From: Caldilineaceae bacterium
GTDB taxonomy: Bacteria > Chloroflexota > Anaerolineae > Caldilineales > Caldilineaceae
Assembly: GCA_020634755.1 (NCBI GenBank)
Contig: JACKBC010000006.1
Location: 1-64,000 of the forward strand
DNA: 64,000 nucleotides
Reading direction: 5' to 3'
The notes under the pieces are model-generated. The model was not told the DNA's origin, searched no databases, and saw only the letters and a program-made list of their open reading frames with translations. This document shows, in pieces, positions 52,200-60,442 of this stretch. Within the stretch, counting starts at the first letter, position 1. Each line of letters starts with the position of its first letter. A program made the translations under genes and the position numbers.

Positions 52200-53174
52200 C
52201 TACAAGCGCCAATGAATATTGGGCAAGCCAACGGGCGGGGTATAAAACAATCCATCAATACCCATGGCCAGAAAGAGGAGGGCCAGAAAAAGCAGGCTGT
52301 ACTTATAAAGCCGCCACGTATTGCCATTCGTTGGCTTGCGCCATAGGTCGACGGCCTGCCAGAGGAAGATGCCGTTGAGCAGAAGCGCACCTGCTAGATA
52401 AATGGGGCCCAACAAGTGCAGGAAAAAGGGCAGCACGCTAATCAGCAGAAGCAGGACGCTGTACAGCACAATGTGGCGGCGCGTTTCGTTTTCGCCAGCC
52501 ACCACGGGTAGCATGGGAACACCCGCCGCCGCATATTCCTTTTGGCGCATGAGCGCGAGCGCCCAAAAGTGGGGCGGCGTCCAGTAAAAGATAATTATGA
52601 ACATGATCAGCGGCAGCAGCGATAGCTCGTTGGCTATGGCGGCCCAACCCACCAGCGGCGGAATGCAGCCCGCCGCGCCACCCACCACAATGTTTTGCGT
52701 GCTGGAGCGTTTCAGCAGCCCCGTATACAAAAAGAGATAGAGCAGAATGCCGCTTAGCGCCAACAGCGCAGTCAGCAGATTGACTTGACTCCACAGCAAT
52801 ACAAAGCTTGCCACGCTGAGCAGCACGCCAAAGGCCAAAACGTGGCCAGGCGTCATGCGGCCGCTGGGCAAAGGGCGTTTGGCCGTACGCAGCATCACGT
52901 GATCGATATCGCGATCCATGAATTGATTAATGGTGTTAGCCCCACCCGCGGCCAGAAAGCCCCCCAACATGGTCCAGAAGATCAACATGGGGCTGGGCGG
53001 CATATTGCCAGCCAAAAACATGGGGACCAGCGTCACCGCCAGCAGCAGCGAGATGATGGTCGGCTTGGTCAGCGCCACATAATCGCGCAGCGAAATCTGG
53101 CCGAACGATGGGGCCGTTTTATCCGTAGGGGCGACCAGGCTGGCATGGTCAAACGCAGAATCGGGAAGTTGCAT
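52200..53174 (-). CDS. ctaB: Protohaem IX farnesyltransferase (haem O synthase)
   Basis: UbiA-type polytopic enzyme, about 324 aa, converting haem B to haem O for the aa3 oxidase encoded upstream. ATG at 53174 has TGAGAAA before it. The first aspartate-rich motif is NQFMDRDIDHVM with RTAKRPLPSG after it, and the second region is FYWTPPHFWALAL, followed by GVPMLPVVAGENETRR. Nine or so hydrophobic segments are evident. Last gene of the cta operon; the gene for haem A synthase (ctaA) is not in the window. Confidence 0.95.
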   Translation of the reverse strand: MQLPDSAFDHASLVAPTDKTAPSFGQISLRDYVALTKPTIISLLLAVTLVPMFLAGNMPPSPMLIFWTMLGGFLAAGGANTINQFMDRDIDHVMLRTAKRPLPSGRMTPGHVLAFGVLLSVASFVLLWSQVNLLTALLALSGILLYLFLYTGLLKRSSTQNIVVGGAAGCIPPLVGWAAIANELSLLPLIMFIIIFYWTPPHFWALALMRQKEYAAAGVPMLPVVAGENETRRHIVLYSVLLLLISVLPFFLHLLGPIYLAGALLLNGIFLWQAVDLWRKPTNGNTWRLYKYSLLFLALLFLAMGIDGLFYTPPVGLPNIHWRL

Positions 53175-53193
53175 GCTGTTTCTCAAAATATAT

Positions 53194-53277
53194 AGGGCTT
53201 ACGCAAGCCTGGGGGCAAAATTGTTACATCCGCCATGCTCTTCTCGCTTGGCGCTCCACAGACGCAGCGTAAGTCTT
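53194..53277. repeat. Family-1 inverted-repeat element, copy k
   Basis: Left end AGGGCTTACGCAAGCCTGG, right end GCAGCGTAAGTC; inverted relative to copies g and j, with CAATTTTG-like core on the minus strand. Lies between the SURF1 gene and ctaB, inside the operon. Confidence 0.78.
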
Positions 53278-53289
53278 GATATAGTTAAA

Positions 53290-54135
53290 TCAACCAACTG
53301 TTGATGGAATGCCCGCATCCACCTCGGGCAGCTCTACTTCCGGCTCAGACTCCTGGCGCAGCCGGCGGCGTTCCTGAATACGCACGAGCTGCACATAGCC
53401 AAAGCCCAAAATCATGGCAAACGAAAACCACTGCACGGCATAGCTCAAGTGCATAACCGGGCTGCGCAATTCAGTGGCCGGATCACGCGGCTCGCGAATC
53501 GGGAGCTCGTGGATCGTGCGGCCTTCTTCGGGCAGTGCGTAAATAAAGAAAGGCAGCAGTTCATAGGGCATTTGCGGCTGAATGGCGTCAATATTGACGC
53601 GGAACCACTCTGTCTGCGGTGTATCGGGAATGGCGGGCGCTTCTCCACCGGGCATCGATTGCGATTCCTGCACCAGCCCCACAATTTGCGTCAGATTTGG
53701 CTCATCGAACTGAGCAATATTTTCCGGTTTGGCATCGTCAAATGGCACCCAACCGCGCGCTACCAGTACGGCTTTGGGCGTCTCGCTGTCTTCCCCATCC
53801 AATAGCATTGGGTCCAATAGCATTGGCGTGACCAGCTGTACGCCGGGTTGCTCGAAAAAAAACTGATTTTTCAGCACAATTTGATGCGCAAAATCAAACT
53901 GACCGTTTAATGTTAATCGGCGATATTCCCACTCACTCAAATCGCTGGGCACCTCTGCCGTATTGAGTTCAAGCGGCTGAGTAACCCAGCGGCTAATGAC
54001 CATATCGTTGTAGGTCTGGCGCTGGTCCATGCGGCGAAGTTGCCAAAAGCCGAGCCAGATCAGCAACGCCATACCGGCCAGTACCAATAAGGTAGGCAAC
54101 CACCAACGGCGCGTCAATAGTTTTGTCAATACCAT
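53290..54135 (-). CDS. SURF1-family cytochrome oxidase assembly protein
   Basis: 281 aa, two membrane helices (about 10-30 and 232-252) with a periplasmic domain between. Typical features are GFWQLRRMDQRQTYND just after the first helix, EYRRLTLNGQFD, the VARGWVP segment and the VQWFSFAMILGFGYV helix. SURF1 proteins help insert haem a into subunit I. A five-residue tandem duplication (PMLLDPMLLD) is encoded by an exact-looking 15-bp repeat at 53798-53827. Sits between a small anchored protein gene and ctaB. Confidence 0.9.
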   Translation of the reverse strand: MVLTKLLTRRWWLPTLLVLAGMALLIWLGFWQLRRMDQRQTYNDMVISRWVTQPLELNTAEVPSDLSEWEYRRLTLNGQFDFAHQIVLKNQFFFEQPGVQLVTPMLLDPMLLDGEDSETPKAVLVARGWVPFDDAKPENIAQFDEPNLTQIVGLVQESQSMPGGEAPAIPDTPQTEWFRVNIDAIQPQMPYELLPFFIYALPEEGRTIHELPIREPRDPATELRSPVMHLSYAVQWFSFAMILGFGYVQLVRIQERRRLRQESEPEVELPEVDAGIPSTVG

Positions 54136-54139
54136 AAAT

Positions 54140-54859
54140 TTATACCCCTACAGCCGCGGATTCCGTGCGTCCGCTTTGCATACGAGACCAGCCGATTGCT
54201 AATCCCAGCAATACAAGAACGGCGAACGAGCCACCGGCTACCAGTGGCCAATTAATCTCGCGCGGCGGCAATATAGACAAGGCAAATGTAACTTCCCCTT
54301 TGCCCTGCGGACCATCTACGTCAATGTTCGTCTGCCAATCGCCCGCCGCGGGCAGCGTTACGTCAGCCTCGTAATAAGGCACGCCTGTCCACTCACCGAG
54401 AGTGGCCTGGACAGCTATTTCTTGCGATGTCTGCGGCAACCTAAACGTGACGCCCACAGTGGCATCGGTCACGGCCAAATCATTCTGATTTAACCCCGCG
54501 TCATTCTGCGTTTCACCTTGTGAATCTGGCAAAATCACCGCCACCGTTACATGCACATCACCAGCATGAAGCGGCTCTGGCTGCGTCCACACAAAGAGAC
54601 GATACGGCCCTGCTTCGCTATTAACCAGCTGCGGCGTCCCACCACCGTGGGCCAGCGCAACATTAGCATACGCCACAATTAGCGCAAAAACGGTAAGCGT
54701 ACCCAGAATTAAGCGTCGATATGATCCACTGCATGTTGCAGACGCCGGGTTGGCTTTACATACGGGTACAAGCATGTTGACCAGTTGGCGCGCTGCGCAA
54801 GTTGCAACGTATTTCATAAAAAGCGTGATCTTGCCCGGCCCCGCATCATTACACCGCAT
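54140..54859 (-). CDS. Membrane-anchored protein with periplasmic beta-domain, cox operon
   Basis: 239 aa with GGAGG six bases before ATG at 54859, overlapping the end of ctaG. The long N-terminus precedes a hydrophobic signal or anchor (about 50-69, ending NVALAHGGG). Then comes a beta-sandwich-like domain of about 130 residues (PYRLFVWTQPEPLHAGDVHV; GVTFRLPQTSQEIAVQ) and a C-terminal helix (about 206-225). It recalls YtkA/FixH-like or copper-chaperone domains by pattern, but no metal-binding His-Met motif is obvious. Starts at 54817 or 54775 are possible given the odd N-terminus. Function in oxidase assembly is inferred from position only. Confidence 0.75.
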   Translation of the reverse strand: MRCNDAGPGKITLFMKYVATCAARQLVNMLVPVCKANPASATCSGSYRRLILGTLTVFALIVAYANVALAHGGGTPQLVNSEAGPYRLFVWTQPEPLHAGDVHVTVAVILPDSQGETQNDAGLNQNDLAVTDATVGVTFRLPQTSQEIAVQATLGEWTGVPYYEADVTLPAAGDWQTNIDVDGPQGKGEVTFALSILPPREINWPLVAGGSFAVLVLLGLAIGWSRMQSGRTESAAVGV

Positions 54860-55817
54860 GGTGCGCCTCCGGCGGCTCTTCGCTTACAACGGGATCTTGC
54901 AGCTTGCGCCATTTGTTCTGAATAACGCGGTGTTCCAGCCCGGGCGCAATCATGGATTCGTCGTCATTCCATTCGTTCATGGTGATTGGCTCTTTATCTT
55001 CGGCGCGGCTCAAGCCAACGGCAATGACGATCAGCGCCGCCACCAAAAACATCATGCTGCCCGGAATCCACATAATGGCGCCGCCAAGCTGTTGATCCTG
55101 CATGACCGTGACACCCCACACGCGCGGGACCGATTCATAATAGGTGTAGACTACCGTTTCGGAAAACGCAATGGTCACACCGGTGAGCATATTGGGGGGG
55201 ATGGTGGCCAGCAGAAAGCCCATGCTCATCCAGACGGGCATGCGCGGGTGCAGGTGGGGCGCCGCGCCGGTTACGTGCCACCAATAGAGCATGGCCGCGC
55301 CAAAAAACATAATGTGCTCAACGTCGTGTACCCAGGGCCGCCGCAGCGCCAAATTATAGGCCGATGGCTCATGCCATCCCAGAAGGACGACCACAAAAAT
55401 AAGCCACGCAAAGCCCGGCTTGGTGATGGCCGTCATTGCACGGCGAAAAGGTGAACGCGTGGCCAGCAGGTGAGAAACCATTCGGCGCAGTGACCGTGGC
55501 ATTCCCCACAGCACCACGGGAAACGGGTTGCCTAGCCAAAGCAATGGCGCCGCTACCATAATCGACAGCAGGTGCTGGATCATGTGCATAAAAAACAACT
55601 GGCCACCTAACCAGTCGATGGGCGACAGTAGCGAAAGTGCCAATGCCGCCAGCCCGCCTAGATAAGATGCCAGTCGTCCTTTTGTCGCCAATTGCGACTG
55701 CTTCTGCCGCAGCGTCCACCAGCCGTGGGCATAAAGCGTTCCAAATGTCAGCAGCACCAGAATGACAACTGGTCGCCATTCCCACACAGAAAATAGAGCT
55801 GCTATTAGTGGATGCAT
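54849..55817 (-). CDS. ctaG: Cytochrome c oxidase assembly factor CtaG (caa3-type)
   Basis: 322 aa with about seven membrane helices; Caa3_CtaG family, needed for copper delivery or assembly of caa3/aa3 oxidases in bacteria. Typical segments are LSPIDWLGGQLFFMHMIQHL with conserved His residues, APLLWLGNPFPVVLWGMP and EHIMFFGAAMLYWWHV. The charged tail QDPVVSEEPPEAHHAV overlaps the next gene. Lies directly after ctaE, as in many Gram-positive and Chloroflexota operons. Confidence 0.92.
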   Translation of the reverse strand: MHPLIAALFSVWEWRPVVILVLLTFGTLYAHGWWTLRQKQSQLATKGRLASYLGGLAALALSLLSPIDWLGGQLFFMHMIQHLLSIMVAAPLLWLGNPFPVVLWGMPRSLRRMVSHLLATRSPFRRAMTAITKPGFAWLIFVVVLLGWHEPSAYNLALRRPWVHDVEHIMFFGAAMLYWWHVTGAAPHLHPRMPVWMSMGFLLATIPPNMLTGVTIAFSETVVYTYYESVPRVWGVTVMQDQQLGGAIMWIPGSMMFLVAALIVIAVGLSRAEDKEPITMNEWNDDESMIAPGLEHRVIQNKWRKLQDPVVSEEPPEAHHAV

Positions 55818-55936
55818 GTTAAAGAGTTAATATACCGCTGCATAAAAATGCAGCCCAACCGCAAAGCGGAAATACGATAGTTCACGTTAATCGGCGTCAA
55901 GGGCGCCTAGATGCCCCTTGATGATTGTCAGCACAT

Positions 55937-56605
55937 TTAGTGATGTACGGCGTGTCCGATCAGATAGATGGCTGGGTAGAAAAAGATCCAAACCAGGTCG
56001 ACATAGTGCCAGTAGATGGCGCACGCTTCCACACCCCAGTGCTGCTCGCCGGAATAGTGGCCCAGTCGCCCCAGCCGCCACACAATGGCAATAAAGATGA
56101 GCCCGCTCAATACGTGCAGCGCGTGAATACCCGTCATGCCAAAGACAATGGCGCCAAATGCTCCGTCCCAAGGCTTAAGATGGGCCGTATAGCCAGGAAA
56201 TGGAATCAGCCCCCACTCGAAAATCATGACGCCCACAAGAAAGATGCTGCCCAAAATAAAGGTGGAGATCATGCCGATGGAAAAGGTGCGGCGGTCATCA
56301 TATTCCATGCCCGTTTCCGCCATGTTCATCGACCAACTGCTCAACAGCAGCACGCCGGTTACAATGAGACCGACAACCTGGTCCAGTTCGGGGCGTACAA
56401 TGGCGCCGTGGTCATCACGCCACAGATAAAAGCGTGCGGCCAACAGAGCGCCAAACAGAAAAATTTCGGAAATAAAGAAGAGCCACAAGCCGAGCCGACT
56501 ATGCTGCAGATGAATCGCATATGAATGCGCGCCATCGCCGTGTGAATCTTCGTGAGCACCCGCCCCATGGGCGGCTCCGTGGGCAGCTGTTACATGCGCA
56601 CTCAT
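55937..56605 (-). CDS. ctaE: Cytochrome c oxidase subunit III
   Basis: 222 aa, about five membrane helices. The characteristic first helix pair begins SRLGLWLFFISEIFLFGALL, and the segments GMISTFILGSIFLVGVMIFEW, MTGIHALHVLSGL and WHYVDLVWIFFYPAIYL are typical of subunit III. A His-rich N-terminus (HVTAAHGAAHGAGAHEDSH) precedes the first helix. Lies 3 bp after ctaF and before ctaG. Length is that of the short bacterial form. Confidence 0.95.
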   Translation of the reverse strand: MSAHVTAAHGAAHGAGAHEDSHGDGAHSYAIHLQHSRLGLWLFFISEIFLFGALLAARFYLWRDDHGAIVRPELDQVVGLIVTGVLLLSSWSMNMAETGMEYDDRRTFSIGMISTFILGSIFLVGVMIFEWGLIPFPGYTAHLKPWDGAFGAIVFGMTGIHALHVLSGLIFIAIVWRLGRLGHYSGEQHWGVEACAIYWHYVDLVWIFFYPAIYLIGHAVHH

Positions 56606-56608
56606 TGC

Positions 56609-56848
56609 TTAGTGTCCTCCTTGGGGTGACCAAAGTCTGGAAACATGCATAAAGTAAACCACCACTGCATATCCCTTGATTAAGCCAAACAGCAGCAGAA
56701 TAATCGCGCTGGGCGTGGCCAGACCGACAAAATATTCTATAACGGTCAAAATTGCCAGCACAATGGCCACCGTGGCGCTCAAACGATAGGCTTTACTGCG
56801 GCGTTGACTCTTGCTGCGCTCATTGCTGCCAACTTGTGTATCACTCAT
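56609..56848 (-). CDS. ctaF: Cytochrome c oxidase subunit IV
   Basis: 79 aa, two or three membrane helices, with KGYAVVVYFMHVSRLW, the usual end of the prokaryotic COX4 family. ATG shares a base with the ctaD stop (TAATG), so translation is coupled. A basic polar N-terminus (SNERSKSQRRSKAYR) is present. Subunit IV is dispensable in many species and stabilises the complex. Confidence 0.88.
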   Translation of the reverse strand: MSDTQVGSNERSKSQRRSKAYRLSATVAIVLAILTVIEYFVGLATPSAIILLLFGLIKGYAVVVYFMHVSRLWSPQGGH

Positions 56849-58791
56849 TAGTCATCTCCTCCAGGGGCTGGCGTCATGGAAACGTAGGTCGAGCCGGCCA
56901 GACCATAGTCATAAGGTTCGCCCACAACGGTAATCGGCGTGGGATAAGAATGCTCTGGAATGGGCGAAGGAATCTGCCATTCTGGTGAGCGGGAGCGCCA
57001 CGGATTGTTGCCCGCCAGTTCACCTACATCCAGGCTGTTGAACAAGTTGTAGATCATCAGCAATACCGAAAAAGCAATGGTAAAGCCCGCAATGGTGATG
57101 ATAATATGTCCCACCTCCACCTTGCCCAACCCGTGGCTGATAAGTACATTGGCGCCATCGCGCACCACCGTGACGGGGTCATTAATCATGCCGCCTAGCG
57201 CCTGCTCATAGTCCGCAATGCGCCGTCGCATGCCCATGGTGCCAACAGTCATTTGGCCAAGGCTCATCATCCAGAAAGCGGGCGTCATTAGCCAGAAGTG
57301 GATTTTGCCCAGCGTCTCGTTGTACATGCGCCCCGTAATTTTGGGATACCAAAAGTAGAGCGCCGCAAAGAAGGGGAAGACAAAACCGCCAAAAATGGTG
57401 GCGTGGAAATGGCCCACCACAAAGTACGTATCGTGCAGATACAGGTCTGTGGTGACGGTGGCCAACACGGGACCGCTCAAGCCGCCGATGAGGAAGACCG
57501 AGATGGCGCCCAGTGCAAAGAGCATGGGCGTTGGAAAGGTCAGCTTGCCACCCCACAGCGTACCCAGCCAGCTAAAGAATTTTACCCCTGTGGGCACGGC
57601 TACCAGCAGCGTGGAGAGCATAAACGGAATGCGCAAGTAGGGCGAATAACCCGACGTGAACATATGGTGTCCCCAAACCAGGAAGCCCACCAGCGCAATG
57701 GCCAGACTCGACATGGCAATCCAGCGGTAGCCAAAGAGCGGCTTGCGAGCAAAGACCGGCAAGATTTCGCTAATGATACCCAAACCCGGCAGCACAAAAA
57801 TGTAAACTGCGGGATGCGAATAGAACCAGAAAATGTGCTGGAACAGAATGGGGTCGCCGTTGGGTGTAGCAGTGGCCAAACCGCTGACCGGGTCAAAATA
57901 GCCCATGCCCAGCGCCCGCTCCAGTGATAGCATTAATACGGCCTGGCCAATGGTTTGGGTGGCCGTCATCTGCAACAAGCTGGTCGCCAACATGGCCCAG
58001 CAGAAGATGGGCATGCGGAAGAGGCTCATGCCCTTGGGCCGCATGAGCAGCATGGTCACAATAATATTGATGCTGCCCAAAATAGACGAAAGGCCGATCA
58101 TGTAGATGGAGTAGAAGGCCAACTGATAGCCCACCGAGCCTCTGGTGCTCAACGGCGGGTAAAAGGTCCAGCCGGAGTCCCAGTTCATCACAAGGCTACC
58201 CAGCAGCAACATGATGGCCGGTACGTTGATCCAGTAGGCAAATGCATTGAGGCGTGGGAAAGCCATATCGTCGGCGCCCACCATGAGCGGCACCAGATAG
58301 TTGGCCATGGCGCCAACGCCCAGCAGAATCGATGCCAGCGCCGCCCAGCCGTGAATGCCAATGAGCGTGTTATACAGTTCGGGGCTTAAAAATTGCAGCC
58401 CGCTGCGCGCCAGCTCCGTGCGGAAGACCACCGCACAACCACCACCGATCATCAGCGCAACCAGCGATGTAACGCCATACTGGATGCCAATAATCTTATG
58501 GTTGTAGTCAACGCCGAAATAGCGCGTCCAGGCCGGTTTTCCTTTGGGCGGACCATGATGGATGGGCGGGAAGCGACCCACCATCCACTGGAACCAATCA
58601 TCCATGGCGCCAACGCCAACCAGAAAGCCCAGCGTGCCAAACACAGAGCCCAAGGCCCATGCGCCCTCGGCATACCAAGGATCGTCATAGCCCATTAACA
58701 GACGGCCAATTATAATGAGTGCAAAGCCAATGAGCGTGCCTACAACCTGCCCTACCAGACCTCGCACCAGCCCCAACGACATAAGCGTCAT
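56848..58791 (-). CDS. ctaD: Cytochrome c oxidase subunit I
   Basis: 647 aa, catalytic subunit holding haem a and the haem a3/CuB centre. Ligands are visible: IHGWAAL (haem a His), FYSHPAVYIFVLPGLGIIS with the CuB His and cross-linked Tyr, WGHHMFTSG (two CuB His) and HDTYFVVGHFHATIFGG (haem a3 and haem a His). The first about 75 residues add two hydrophobic segments (RGLVGQVVGTLIGFALIIIG and WALGSVFGTLGFLVGVGAM) before the standard core. The leader upstream of ATG contains AGAGCAAAGTAT and AAGGAGAG, the former shared with mreB and hemW leaders. Confidence 0.97.
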   Translation of the reverse strand: MTLMSLGLVRGLVGQVVGTLIGFALIIIGRLLMGYDDPWYAEGAWALGSVFGTLGFLVGVGAMDDWFQWMVGRFPPIHHGPPKGKPAWTRYFGVDYNHKIIGIQYGVTSLVALMIGGGCAVVFRTELARSGLQFLSPELYNTLIGIHGWAALASILLGVGAMANYLVPLMVGADDMAFPRLNAFAYWINVPAIMLLLGSLVMNWDSGWTFYPPLSTRGSVGYQLAFYSIYMIGLSSILGSINIIVTMLLMRPKGMSLFRMPIFCWAMLATSLLQMTATQTIGQAVLMLSLERALGMGYFDPVSGLATATPNGDPILFQHIFWFYSHPAVYIFVLPGLGIISEILPVFARKPLFGYRWIAMSSLAIALVGFLVWGHHMFTSGYSPYLRIPFMLSTLLVAVPTGVKFFSWLGTLWGGKLTFPTPMLFALGAISVFLIGGLSGPVLATVTTDLYLHDTYFVVGHFHATIFGGFVFPFFAALYFWYPKITGRMYNETLGKIHFWLMTPAFWMMSLGQMTVGTMGMRRRIADYEQALGGMINDPVTVVRDGANVLISHGLGKVEVGHIIITIAGFTIAFSVLLMIYNLFNSLDVGELAGNNPWRSRSPEWQIPSPIPEHSYPTPITVVGEPYDYGLAGSTYVSMTPAPGGDD

Positions 58792-59209
58792 GCAAACTCT
58801 CCTTACATACTTTGCTCTAAGGTCTTTCCAAAAATTAGAATATACAGCAAGACCTTCAAGCTATTCCAGCAAGACGTTCAAATTTGGATAATTATTTTCC
58901 TGGATTAGCCTAAACCAAAACCGGAGCTTCACCGCTTTTTCTGTATACATCTATCCGTGTATACATCTATCCGTAAATTCTCTGGGCCAAACCAATCGGC
59001 CAGATACGGTTATCGGATGCGCAATCAAATTTATAGATAGCTGCGCGTGCAATGGAACAGCAAACTCCGGGCGTCGACATGAGTTCCGCCAAATGTTTTG
59101 ATCTCAATCGCAGTATAACATTTGGCTTGGCAAAGACCATAAGCTCACCGCCATCAAGAAATTTATCTGAGTGAAGTGAGATTTATGGCCTCTGCAACCG
59201 CAGCCAGTA
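58792..59209. other. 418-bp spacer between ctaC and ctaD
   Basis: Non-coding. Contains an exact 16-bp tandem duplication GTATACATCTATCCGT (58943-58974), an inverted repeat related to that at 20001 (58967-59040) and a shared leader sequence at 58804-58822. No terminator is evident, so ctaC and ctaD may still be co-transcribed. Confidence 0.55.
58967..59040. repeat. Imperfect inverted repeat related to 20001-20060
   Basis: Left CTATCCGTAAATTCTCTG, right AATCAAATTTATAGATAG. The inner GCCAGATAC and CGGTTATCGG segments align with the element after atpB. Arms match at most positions. Confidence 0.5.
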
Positions 59210-59977
59210 TTATTTCTTCGCCAAAGCGGGATTTATTTTTGCCAGTTCTTGGTTGTACCATTCTTTATAGGCGGTTTCGCTGACAACCCGTACATTTTTT
59301 CGCATGCTGTAATGCGAAAGACCGCAGAATTCAGCACAGCGCACGGTATATTCGCCTTCCAGCGATGGTGTAAAGCGAATCTCTTTCATGTTTTGCTCGC
59401 CAGGCACCAAGTCCTGTTTAACGCGGAAAGCCGGTACCCAGAACGAGTGCAGCACATCCTTAGAGCGCAACTCAAGTTTTACGGGAACGTTGTTCTGCAG
59501 CACCAATTCGTCCGTCACCATGCCATCGGGATAGGTAAAACTCCAACCCCACTGGAATCCTTCCACCTGCACCACGGCTTCATTTTCTTGCACCTGCGTA
59601 ACTTTGTTAATGGTGGTGATGCCCAAATAGGCAAAGATAATCACAAAAACCATGGGGGCGGTGGTCCAAAAAATTTCCAGAGTTGTGTTCCCCTCAAAGT
59701 GGTCGCCATCCCCATCATCACCCTCGCGGCGTCGGAAGACCACCAGCGCATAGAGCATAAACACCACCACCAGCGAGAACAAAAACGCAATGAGCAAAAC
59801 GTGGTAGCGGAAAAGCTGGTCGATAATGACCGATTGGGTGCTGGCTTGGGGTGGAAAAGGCAGCACCCGATCTAAAAGCCAGTTGAGTACGATAGTAGAG
59901 ATGATGACCAACACGCCTGCATTGATAAAATGGCGCGTGCTGGAAGACGATTTTTTGGATGTGTGCGAATCATGCAT
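59210..59977 (-). CDS. ctaC: Cytochrome c oxidase subunit II
   Basis: 255 aa with two membrane helices (about 18-37 and 52-78, then 100-125) and a cupredoxin domain. Cu(A) ligands are in VRCAEFCGLSHYSMRK (Cys-x3-Cys-x3-His-x2-Met) plus an upstream His (DVLHSFWVPAF). The aromatic motif VEGFQWGWSFTYPDG is present. There is no C-terminal cytochrome c domain, so this is aa3 rather than caa3 type and needs a separate electron donor. The long gap of 418 bp before ctaD is unusual for the operon. A TM-only subunit II-like gene lies just upstream. Confidence 0.96.
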   Translation of the reverse strand: MHDSHTSKKSSSSTRHFINAGVLVIISTIVLNWLLDRVLPFPPQASTQSVIIDQLFRYHVLLIAFLFSLVVVFMLYALVVFRRREGDDGDGDHFEGNTTLEIFWTTAPMVFVIIFAYLGITTINKVTQVQENEAVVQVEGFQWGWSFTYPDGMVTDELVLQNNVPVKLELRSKDVLHSFWVPAFRVKQDLVPGEQNMKEIRFTPSLEGEYTVRCAEFCGLSHYSMRKNVRVVSETAYKEWYNQELAKINPALAKK

Positions 59978-60032
59978 ATGCCAGACTGCTCCTCAACAAT
60001 CGAATGTTAAACATTGGTACAACCTATTATAA

Positions 60033-60389
60033 TCAAGCTGCGCCCCAAATCGAAAAGCTCAACAGCCCTAGTAGCAAAACAATCAGCAACGGTACAAACG
60101 TCCAAAATAGCTCTGATATAAGCTTGAGGTCAAATGTCTGCCCAGGCCCTGCCCCGCTGCGTTGATTCTCTGCCCGATAGGCACGCACAAAACGGGCCGT
60201 AGCGCCCAACAATCCAACCTGAAGCAACGCCATGCTCACCAAAACCAATAACGCCGCCGATCCAAACCAGGTCGAGTTTCCATAGGCAGAAATTTGGGGA
60301 AGAGAAATAACGGAAGCCGGCACATAACTCAGAATCAGCCAGGCCACGGTTAGCATGAGCAGGCAATAAGATAAGATTCGACGCGCCAT
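60033..60389 (-). CDS. Membrane protein resembling only the helical hairpin of oxidase subunit II
   Basis: About 118 aa from ATG at 60389 (MARRILSYCLLMLTVAWL). It has three hydrophobic segments (about 2-22, 41-60 and 94-115). The last part, RFVRAYRAENQ then KLISELFWTFVPLLIVLLLG, matches the TM1-TM2 linker and TM2 start (Ex(L/I)WTxxP) of cytochrome oxidase subunit II. The product stops right after TM2 (SIWGAA), before any copper domain. It could be a truncated paralogue, a small accessory subunit or a relic. First gene of the oxidase cluster, 55 bp before ctaC. Confidence 0.65.
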   Translation of the reverse strand: MARRILSYCLLMLTVAWLILSYVPASVISLPQISAYGNSTWFGSAALLVLVSMALLQVGLLGATARFVRAYRAENQRSGAGPGQTFDLKLISELFWTFVPLLIVLLLGLLSFSIWGAA

Positions 60390-60442
60390 AAAGACTCTAT
60401 AATTTACGCAGATTATACTGGTAGAACTTACGCGAGATTTGT

